18,271 nt of DNA from an uncultured Chloroflexota bacterium (GTDB lineage Bacteria > Chloroflexota > Dehalococcoidia > Lucifugimonadales > CAJWER01): positions 1 to 18,271 of the forward strand of contig CAJWER010000030.1 in assembly GCA_913030785.1 (NCBI GenBank), written 5' to 3'. A program made the position numbers and the translations under genes. The notes below the pieces were generated by a model. The model had not been told where the DNA came from and ran no database searches. It saw only the letters and a list, made by a program, of their open reading frames with translations. Of the stretch, positions 13,063 through 18,271 are shown one piece after another (positions within the stretch are counted from its first letter, which is position 1; each line of letters opens with the position of its first letter).

Positions 13063-13223
13063 CGGTGTTGTGTCATCTCGGGTCGGCGAATGGACGTATG
13101 CAGACGTGATCTTGCGGCGCCTCCCCTCCCCGGGAAGGTCATAGACCTGCCCCTACAGGGGATCGTTCAGGGCGACGTGGGCATAGTTACGTTGATTTTC
13201 TGAAGATACCCGTGCCTACGCCC

Positions 13224-14111
13224 TTAGACTACCTCTACGGTATTCTCCACGGAGCCGATGCCATCCAGGGATATCCGGACTACATCGCCCGCTTCCAGGG
13301 GACCGTCTGCTACGCATCCGCCCGTGTAGATAATTACCAGGTCCGGGGGAGAGTCGTGGGCCTGAGTCCATTCGACGATTTGGGCCGGGGAACGCCGTAA
13401 GGTCGTGGTATTGGTGGAGCTTCCGACCACTTTGCCGTCTCGTAGGATGGTCAGTTCCATGTCCCTGCCTGTCGGGTCGGGCATGGTCTCCGGGGTGACG
13501 ATGCATGGGCCGAGAGACGCGCATCCCTTGAAGACCTTGCTGGGCACCATCCACCACAGCGTCTCGCCCATGAGCCCGCCGGCAACCTCGTTACCGGTGC
13601 TATATGCAACCAGCTTGCCCTTGTATACGATCAATACCAACTCGCCCTCGGCGACGGTCTTTTCGGTGTCGCCCCTAATGCCGATTGGGTCGAAGGGCCC
13701 CGCCAGCCTCGAAGCTGTGCCCTTGTACATCACGGGCGGACGATCGGCCTCGTAGGCGGTCTTGGTTATGTCTGGCATCCCGGCCACGCCCTCATCAGGT
13801 ACGGCGTAATTGCCGATGCCTCCGGCCCAGATTTCGTCGGGGGCCAGGGGTGTAATAATGCGGGCGGCGCCCATCGCGCTCCGAGACGATTCCGTCAGCT
13901 GCGCCACGTCGAAGGTCTCAGCGTCTCCGGAAGATAGGACGTTGCAGGCGATGTCGTCGACGCTCATCCCGCTAATGTCGCTCACATTCAGGAGATCCCT
14001 AAAGTCTGTGACGTCGCTATTCAGCGAGGTCAGAGAAGAAAGCGTCCCTGGCTGGGTCTCTGCAGTGAGGTGTGTGTCGCCACGGCTGTCGCGTATCCGG
14101 TAGTATCGCAT
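13224..14111 (-). CDS. Fumarylacetoacetate hydrolase (FAH) family protein
   Basis: This 295-residue FAH-fold enzyme is predicted to hydrolyse, hydrate or decarboxylate a 2-keto or 2,4-diketo acid. It has EIWAGGIGNYA (93-103), AYEADRPPVMYKGTASRLAG (119-138), the metal-binding EGELVLIV (155-162, Glu155 and Glu157), KLVAYSTGNEVAG (166-178) and GPCIVTPETMPDP (201-213). In most relatives the GN(D/E) position is Asp followed by SSRD; here it is Glu175 followed by VAGG, so the fourth metal ligand and the lid segment differ and the activity may be non-standard. The ~90-residue N-terminal domain is poorly conserved, as usual. GGAGG lies five bases before ATG 14111, a strong ribosome site. It stands alone on minus, behind the HU gene's terminator. 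Confidence 0.9.
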   Translation of the reverse strand: MRYYRIRDSRGDTHLTAETQPGTLSSLTSLNSDVTDFRDLLNVSDISGMSVDDIACNVLSSGDAETFDVAQLTESSRSAMGAARIITPLAPDEIWAGGIGNYAVPDEGVAGMPDITKTAYEADRPPVMYKGTASRLAGPFDPIGIRGDTEKTVAEGELVLIVYKGKLVAYSTGNEVAGGLMGETLWWMVPSKVFKGCASLGPCIVTPETMPDPTGRDMELTILRDGKVVGSSTNTTTLRRSPAQIVEWTQAHDSPPDLVIIYTGGCVADGPLEAGDVVRISLDGIGSVENTVEVV

Positions 14112-14287
14112 CGGTTCCTCCAGTCGGCGTTAGTCAGCTTGTTCGGGGCACTAGTGTAGCCGCTGATGTGGGCGTTGCACACCCCGCCCAACGGCACGTG
14201 CGCCGACATCGTGTGAATTGGAAGGCGTGGGATATCTGAATCAAAGCCTGAGGGCTTCCGGTCCTGGCACCCATAGCGGTCAAAACA

Positions 14288-14324
14288 CGACCGTGCATTC
14301 CGTAGAGCCGGGAATGCACGGTCG
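14288..14324 (-). terminator. Rho-independent terminator of the HU gene
   Basis: A perfect 14-bp stem, CGACCGTGCATTCC (14288-14301) with GGAATGCACGGTCG (14311-14324), has a nine-base loop. On the minus strand it is followed by TGTTTTG, and it lies 43 bases after the HU stop codon. Confidence 0.8.
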
Positions 14325-14366
14325 ATATTCAAGTCCAGAAAACGTGATCGGCGAGGAACAGAAAGG

Positions 14367-14657
14367 CTACTGGGCGGCCTTGTTAAGCTCGGCTCCTGCC
14401 GTGAAACCGACACGCTTGTGTGCCGGTACTGTGATGAGCTTGCCGGCCTGACCGCCTCGAATTGGCTTGACTCTCCTGGCCTTGACCTCGCGAATGGAGA
14501 ACGATCCGAAGCCGGTCAAAACGACCTTGTCTCCGCTCTGCAGGGCTTCCTGTATGCTACTAAGCACTGCACCAAGAGCTGCCTCACCCTGGGCTCGGGA
14601 ACCTCCCAGTCTCGTGGCAATCCTCGCGGTGATGTCGCTTTTTCTAAGCGTAGCCAT
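14367..14657 (-). CDS. HU/IHF-family DNA-binding protein
   Basis: This 96-residue nucleoid protein bends and compacts DNA as a dimer. It has the N-terminal helices (TLRKSDITARIATRLGGSRA), the core GDKVVLTGFGSFSIREVKAR (42-61) and the C-terminal helix GFTAGAELNKAAQ. The DNA-intercalating arm departs from the usual RNPxTG pattern: it reads RRVKPIRGGQAGKLITVPA (61-79), about three residues longer, with its proline in KPI. The same KPIRGGQAGK-like arm occurs, from memory, in other Chloroflexota HU proteins, so it may be lineage-typical. GGAG sits seven bases before ATG 14657, the promoter is at 14748-14776, and the terminator is at 14288-14324, so it is a well-delimited single-gene unit. Confidence 0.95.
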   Translation of the reverse strand: MATLRKSDITARIATRLGGSRAQGEAALGAVLSSIQEALQSGDKVVLTGFGSFSIREVKARRVKPIRGGQAGKLITVPAHKRVGFTAGAELNKAAQ

Positions 14658-14747
14658 GAACGCACTCCCCCTTGATTTTGGTGCTCAGTAATGTGTGTGG
14701 CGCGGTGAAGGCCCTAGCAAGACAGCACCCACGTTAGCGTCGGCACG

Positions 14748-14776
14748 ATATTATGTTTTAACCAAAGCGCTGTCAA
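14748..14776 (-). promoter_or_regulatory. Promoter of the HU gene
   Basis: On the minus strand, a perfect TTGACA (14771-14776) is followed after 17 AT-rich bases by TAATAT (14748-14753). The predicted start near 14741 gives a leader of about 84 bases. Confidence 0.75.
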
Positions 14777-14887
14777 GTCCCTTGCCCGCGTCTTCGACCA
14801 CCCATAAGTCCTAGTTTTGAAAGGCATCACCGGCTCGATATCGGTTATCTAGCAGTACAATTCTGGCCCGGCACGACACCTTGGTTG

Positions 14888-14893
14888 TATACT
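14888..14893 (+). promoter_or_regulatory. Candidate -10 of the protease gene
   Basis: TATACT matches five of six -10 positions and lies 28 bases before GTG 14921, but no good -35 is found 16-18 bases upstream. Confidence 0.25.
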
Positions 14894-14920
14894 GATTTGG
14901 GAAGACTCCACGCCCTCTAG

Positions 14921-16114
14921 GTGATTGCCTCACACATGCTGCCTGAAGGAAACGATAGCGTCTTGGAAGAGCGCCTACCCGGCCCGCGCACGCCCGGACA
15001 CGGGTCTTCCCTCGGATTCGTCGTGACACTCATCTTCTCGGGGATGGTTCTGGGACTCTTGCTGGCCTGGTTCTCCACGCAATCGCCCTGGCTTCCCCGG
15101 TGGGGGCAGGCGCCTCTATATGACGAGGCACTGATCACCGCGCTGGTTGAGCGCGCGTCTCCCGCGGTTGTGGAGGTGAGCGTGAACAGGCCTACCGCCC
15201 TGCAAAAGGGCTCCGGTTTCCTGGTAGACGACCAGGGTCATATCGTGACGAATCAGCACGTTGTGGCTAATCCAGGGGAACTGTTAGTTCTGATGGCCGA
15301 CGGGCGGACGCTTGAGGCCACCCTCCTGGGCACGAGCCGCGCGGACGACCTCGCCGTCTTGAAGGTAGATCCGAGGGAGGTTGCAGGCATCGCACCGCTA
15401 TCTCTCGCCAACTCTGACGACATCCGGCCCGGTCAACTCGCCGTCGCAATCGGAAGCGCTTTCGCCCAGTTCAACTCGGTGACGGTGGGGGTCGTGAGCG
15501 GGACCCAGCGAAGTCAAATGGCCCAGCTGCAGCAGGGGCCAGCCGGAACGATATCCCGACCGCTCCCCGAACTGGTGCAGACCGACGCAGCCCTTAATCC
15601 GGGCAATTCGGGAGGACCGCTCCTCGACCGGGACGGTCGCGTTATCGGAGTCATCTCGGCTGTTCAGCTAGCGGGGAATTCCTTTGACCTGAGCATCCGG
15701 ACCGGCGTGGGTTTCGCGGTTTCGAGCAACACGCTCAAAGACATACTTCCAGACCTGAAGAACCCGGGAGAGTTTCTGCGGCCCTGGCTCGGGGTAACAA
15801 GCAGGCCGCTCAGTCGCGCGCAGTTCCGGAACCTCGATGTCGATGTGGAACAGGGAGTGTACGTTACCCTCGTCTGTGCCGGCAGCCCGGCAGATATTTC
15901 GGGATTGAGGGGCGATAGGTTCAACTTGAGGCCTTCGGGTCGTGGGGACCTCATCACTGCCATCGACGGCAACCCCGTTGCGGAGGTCAGCGATATTGTG
16001 ACTCGCCTGAACGATCTCAAACCCGGTGACTCTGTAACGCTGAGCGTTATTCGTGAAAAGCAGCGCCGTGAGGTGGACGTAATCCTGGCGCCGTGGGGAG
16101 ACTGCACCCCCTAG
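14921..16114 (+). CDS. Membrane-anchored HtrA/DegP-like serine protease with PDZ domain
   Basis: This 397-residue protein is a trypsin-fold protease for envelope quality control. One transmembrane anchor (about 32-51, LGFVVTLIFSGMVLGLLLAW) places the rest outside the membrane. The catalytic triad is clear: His113 in VTNQHVV, Asp143 in ADDLAVLKV and Ser230 in NPGNSGGPL. One PDZ domain follows (about 286-388: RPWLGVTS, VYVTLVCAGSPADISGLRGD, DLITAIDGNPV). The LA loop between strands is short, and the PDZ contains a GDRFNLRPSGRGD insertion near 330-342 between its GLRxGD-like turn and the DLIxAIDG strand. The start is uncertain: GTG 14921 or ATG 14936, the latter with AGGTGA 11 bases upstream. 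Confidence 0.93.
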   Translation: MIASHMLPEGNDSVLEERLPGPRTPGHGSSLGFVVTLIFSGMVLGLLLAWFSTQSPWLPRWGQAPLYDEALITALVERASPAVVEVSVNRPTALQKGSGFLVDDQGHIVTNQHVVANPGELLVLMADGRTLEATLLGTSRADDLAVLKVDPREVAGIAPLSLANSDDIRPGQLAVAIGSAFAQFNSVTVGVVSGTQRSQMAQLQQGPAGTISRPLPELVQTDAALNPGNSGGPLLDRDGRVIGVISAVQLAGNSFDLSIRTGVGFAVSSNTLKDILPDLKNPGEFLRPWLGVTSRPLSRAQFRNLDVDVEQGVYVTLVCAGSPADISGLRGDRFNLRPSGRGDLITAIDGNPVAEVSDIVTRLNDLKPGDSVTLSVIREKQRREVDVILAPWGDCTP

Positions 16115-16251
16115 TACTGGTGCTGCGCACACTTAGGGATGCGGGGTGTGGTGCCATCCGAACTGACCTATCATGGCTAACCGGGAGGACGAGAGATTTT
16201 CTTCCAACGCCATAGGCCCCAGTACCCAGAGCCTGACTTCAAGGACTTCGA

Positions 16252-17370
16252 ATGAGTGATTCGACGATGGACGTGGTGATCGTTGGCGGCGGCCTGGCCG
16301 GGATCGCAACCGCGTACTACCTGGGCAAACAGGGGGTGCGCTCGACGGTTATCGAGCGCGATGCCGTGGGGAGCCACGCATCTGGATTCGCATACGGGGG
16401 CCTGGGCGCCCTCGACGGCGTTGGAGTCCACGGCCCGACCCAGGCCATCGCCACCGCTAGCATGCGTCTGCACCGGGACCTGGCTGTCTCGCTGCCCGAA
16501 GATACGGGCATAAACACCGAGTTTCGAGAACGCCCAGGGATCGCTCTCTGCTACACAGACGACGAGGCACGGACCGCGAAGGCGAATCTGGCGCTCCGTG
16601 AAAAGCAGCCCGAGTACGAGTGCAGGTGGCTGGACAGGGATGAACTGCTGGCGATGGAACCCAGAATCTCTCCGGAAGCGATCGGGGCGGCTTATGCCGA
16701 AGGGACGGTTGATCTGGAGCCGTACCGGTTCATTCTTGCGATGGCGCAGGCGGCAGAGGGACTGGGGACGACCATCCGCCACGGGACCGTCACCGGCTTA
16801 AAGCGACAGGGCGATCGAGTCACGGGCGTTCTTCTCGGCGACGAAGAGATTAGCTGCGATGCCGTCGTGATTGCTATGGGTCCCTGGAGCGGGTTTGCAT
16901 CCAAATGGCTCGGCATACCCATCGACGTGACGCCACTCAAGGGACAGATATTGCGGCTCAGGGCACCCGGAGTTCCTTATCGATACTCCGTCGGGTGGGA
17001 CGGCCATTACGCCACCACGAAGCCTGACGGACTGGTCTGGGCTGGGACTACTGAGGAGGAGGTCGGGTTCGACGAGCAGACTACTGTTTCAGCCCGCGAC
17101 CGGATCATGGGCGAGCTGCTCCGGATGCTCCCGTCTCTGGCCGACGCCCAGCTGGTGCAGCAGACCGCGTGCCTGCGACCCGTCGCCTCTGACAAGCTGA
17201 TGGTCCTGGGGCGCACACCCGGATGGGAAGGCGTCTACCTGGCGACAGGCGGTGCACGTTCCGGTATTATTCTGGGCCCCGCGATCGGTCAGATCACAGC
17301 CGGGCTCGTGGTCACGGGTGAATCACCGCTGCCGATCGAGGCATTCGACGCGGCGCGGTTCGCAGCCTAG
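16252..17370 (+). CDS. FAD-dependent oxidoreductase (DAO/glycine oxidase-like)
   Basis: This 372-residue flavoprotein of the D-amino-acid oxidase superfamily has the N-terminal dinucleotide fold VVIVGGGLAGIATAYYLG (8-25), with VIERD (33-37) as the end-of-strand-2 acid that binds ribose. The FAD contacts VVIAMGPWSG (205-214) and ATGGARSGIILGPAIGQ (331-347) follow, and GVYLATGG matches the C-terminal FAD motif of glycine/sarcosine oxidases (ThiO/SoxB type). The substrate is probably an amino acid, N-methyl amino acid or other secondary amine, oxidised with H2O2 release or with electrons passed to another acceptor. AAGGA lies seven bases before ATG 16252. It has 137 bases of non-coding DNA behind it and is not closely coupled to the protease gene. 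Confidence 0.93.
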   Translation: MSDSTMDVVIVGGGLAGIATAYYLGKQGVRSTVIERDAVGSHASGFAYGGLGALDGVGVHGPTQAIATASMRLHRDLAVSLPEDTGINTEFRERPGIALCYTDDEARTAKANLALREKQPEYECRWLDRDELLAMEPRISPEAIGAAYAEGTVDLEPYRFILAMAQAAEGLGTTIRHGTVTGLKRQGDRVTGVLLGDEEISCDAVVIAMGPWSGFASKWLGIPIDVTPLKGQILRLRAPGVPYRYSVGWDGHYATTKPDGLVWAGTTEEEVGFDEQTTVSARDRIMGELLRMLPSLADAQLVQQTACLRPVASDKLMVLGRTPGWEGVYLATGGARSGIILGPAIGQITAGLVVTGESPLPIEAFDAARFAA

Positions 17371-17418
17371 ATTTCTTGTACGGAGGGGTGGCTAACGGCT
17401 GATGATGTCGCGGTAGGC

Positions 17419-17424
17419 TATACT
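17419..17424 (+). promoter_or_regulatory. Candidate -10 of the acyl-CoA synthetase
   Basis: TATACT in the 107-base gap after the flavoprotein matches five of six -10 positions, 53 bases before ATG 17478. No convincing -35 accompanies it. CCGGTCC is directly repeated at 17429 and 17454 nearby. Confidence 0.25.
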
Positions 17425-17477
17425 GGTGCCGGTCCATGCCCATGCCCACAAAAATCCGGTCCGTGGAGACCGCCTGA

Positions 17478-18008
17478 ATGACCATGACAAGCACACCGAA
17501 AACACTGCTCGACCTGATCGCCGGAGGAGAGCCCAACCATCCGGCGATCATCGTGCCCGATGGTCCCGTCGTCACCTACGAAGCCCTGCGGAGCCAGGTG
17601 GCCGAACTGGCTGCACAGTTGGAGGCCGCTGGAATTTCCGGAGGAGATCGAGTCGCCATCGTCCTTCCCAACGGCATCGAGATGATCGTGTCGTTCTTGG
17701 CGGTCGCTTCAATAGCCACAGCCGCGCCCTTGAACCCCGCGTACAAGGCCGATGAGTTCGACTTTTACCTCGGGGATACGGGAGCGAAGGCCCTTATCAC
17801 GTCTGACAGCGCCGGCGAGGAAGCCCGCGCCGCGCTCGACAGCTTCCCCGATGGCGCGATGCGCACAGCCCTCGCCGAAAGCGTCGAGTTCGCCGTCCGG
17901 CGCGGACTGCGGCAACAACGACACCGACGGGACCGAAACGCACAAAAACTGCGGCGGCGACTGCCCGCCGTGCGACGTGACGAACGACGGGTGCTGCATC
18001 GACGATGA
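17478..18008 (+). CDS. AMP-binding acyl-CoA synthetase, N-terminal fragment (disrupted)
   Basis: The first ~120 residues are a good N-terminal portion of an ANL-superfamily acyl-CoA synthetase: TLLDLIAGGEPNHPAIIVPD, VTYEALRSQVAELAAQL, GDRVAIVLPNGIEMIVSFLA (57-76) and PLNPAYKADEFDFYL (84-98). Full enzymes have about 500-560 residues and carry the ATP-binding TSGTTGxPK loop near 160-200; here that motif and everything beyond is missing. From about residue 121 (near 17,840) the frame turns into an Arg-rich, unrelated translation with poor third-position bias and stops at 18008. A different frame with strong bias takes over (17851-18271). GGAG precedes ATG 17478. The break is a misassembly at the contig end or a real truncation; the real gene would have continued. 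Confidence 0.8.
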   Translation: MTMTSTPKTLLDLIAGGEPNHPAIIVPDGPVVTYEALRSQVAELAAQLEAAGISGGDRVAIVLPNGIEMIVSFLAVASIATAAPLNPAYKADEFDFYLGDTGAKALITSDSAGEEARAALDSFPDGAMRTALAESVEFAVRRGLRQQRHRRDRNAQKLRRRLPAVRRDERRVLHRR

Positions 18009-18271
18009 TTGCTACGACACGCGCGAGTGCGCGGGCGCCGCCGCATCAGGGTGCGTTTCTGCCGCGCAAACGTCTTCGTTGCTGGGCAAGTGCACGACCT
18101 ACGTACCGACGAGCTCGCCGTCGAGCAGCGTGTTGTCGACGGGCGGCGCGCCGGCCTTGCGCCTGTCCAAGGCGAGCAACCACACTCGTGTGAGTAGCAG
18201 AACAAGACCTGCCTGGGACCCTGTCTGCTGGTCTAGGGTTCGAGCCCTCTGTGGCATACGACGGGAAGCGC
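17851..18271 (+). CDS. Cys-rich DCGG-type module, open at the window end (possibly foreign)
   Basis: A second frame is open from ATG 17851 to the end of the window without a stop (140 codons). It encodes a Ser/Pro linker (PSPKASSSPSGAD), then CGNNDTDGTETHKNCGGDC continuing PPC, then GCCIDDDCYDTREC. Eleven cysteines fall within residues 4-81, including Cys34, 38, 41, 48, 49, 54 and 60. Nearly every codon in the Cys-rich part ends in G or C, well above the host genes. The C-x-N...DGTET...CGG.C..C pattern resembles extracellular disulfide-rich modules of myxobacteria or algae, not a Chloroflexota metabolic gene. Its true 5' end is probably lost at the junction near 17,850, so the ATG is nominal. 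Confidence 0.45.
   Translation, partial: MARCAQPSPKASSSPSGADCGNNDTDGTETHKNCGGDCPPCDVTNDGCCIDDDCYDTRECAGAAASGCVSAAQTSSLLGKCTTYVPTSSPSSSVLSTGGAPALRLSKASNHTRVSSRTRPAWDPVCWSRVRALCGIRREA

Larger units (their letters stand above)
12612..13223. other. 612-base gap holding a palindrome and a gene remnant
   Basis: This gap between the GH15 gene start and the FAH-family gene stop contains the nested dyad at 12658-12703 and the response-regulator remnant at 12892-13062. Elsewhere I see only a small CCCC-TACA-GGGG hairpin at 13150-13161 and no convincing gene. The open frame on minus at 12634-12885 has no recognisable content. Confidence 0.5.

Noticed and set aside
16173..16259. 28-codon frame starting ATG 16173 before the flavoprotein
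   Set aside because: No ribosome site, no conserved look, and it overlaps the flavoprotein start.
18221..18262. tRNA-like T arm (GGTTCGAGCC) near the window end
   Set aside because: The stem allows only three or four pairs with a six-base loop, and no acceptor or anticodon arm can be found upstream.
1..18271. CRISPR array, phage or insertion sequence
   Set aside because: No regularly spaced identical repeats, and no integrase, transposase or phage genes were seen.

Overview
The window reads as a moderately high-GC bacterial chromosome fragment, most likely from a Chloroflexota lineage (marine Dehalococcoidia/SAR202-like). This is inferred from gene content: F420-type redox enzymes (a luciferase-like oxidoreductase and a deazaflavin-dependent reductase), two Gfo/Idh/MocA dehydrogenases, an FAH-family enzyme, a DAO-type flavoprotein and a metal hydrolase, with degenerate intergenic repeats between them. 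No rRNA or taxonomic marker is present, so the assignment is tentative. The window shows no phage, CRISPR, insertion sequence or known defence system.

Layout. (1) 1-2740: the possible tail of a + strand gene, a bidirectional terminator, an alpha/beta hydrolase (-), and a divergent Gfo/Idh/MocA dehydrogenase (+) with palindromes upstream. (2) 2900-3780: tRNA-Gly(CCC) on -, a small two-helix membrane protein, and tRNA-Ile(GAT), each with a recognisable promoter. (3) 3748-6583: a three-gene + operon (aldo/keto reductase, amidohydrolase-like metal hydrolase, LLM oxidoreductase) that appears to begin as a leaderless transcript; it ends stop-codon-on-stop-codon against a second Gfo/Idh/MocA gene (-). 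(4) 7588-10787: minus-strand genes for a deazaflavin-dependent reductase, a D-2-hydroxyacid dehydrogenase and a lone cyclic-nucleotide-binding-domain protein. They are separated by repeat-filled gaps, including an array of about six decayed copies of one short motif. (5) 10788-14657: a GH15 glucoamylase/trehalase-like enzyme, a remnant of a response-regulator receiver domain, an FAH-family enzyme, and an HU-type DNA-binding protein with a clear promoter and terminator. (6) 14921-18271: a membrane-anchored HtrA-like protease, a DAO-family FAD oxidoreductase, and the N-terminus of an acyl-CoA synthetase that breaks off near 17,840.

Functionally the region looks like a scattered catabolic toolkit of carbonyl, hydroxyacid and amine or sugar redox enzymes and hydrolases mixed with housekeeping genes. 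The only tightly coupled unit is the AKR/hydrolase/LLM operon, whose substrate cannot be deduced from sequence.

The most anomalous stretch is the last ~420 bases. The reading frame supported by codon bias switches from the acyl-CoA synthetase to a Cys-rich DCGG-type module that looks myxobacterial or eukaryotic. An assembly chimera at a contig end is the simplest explanation.
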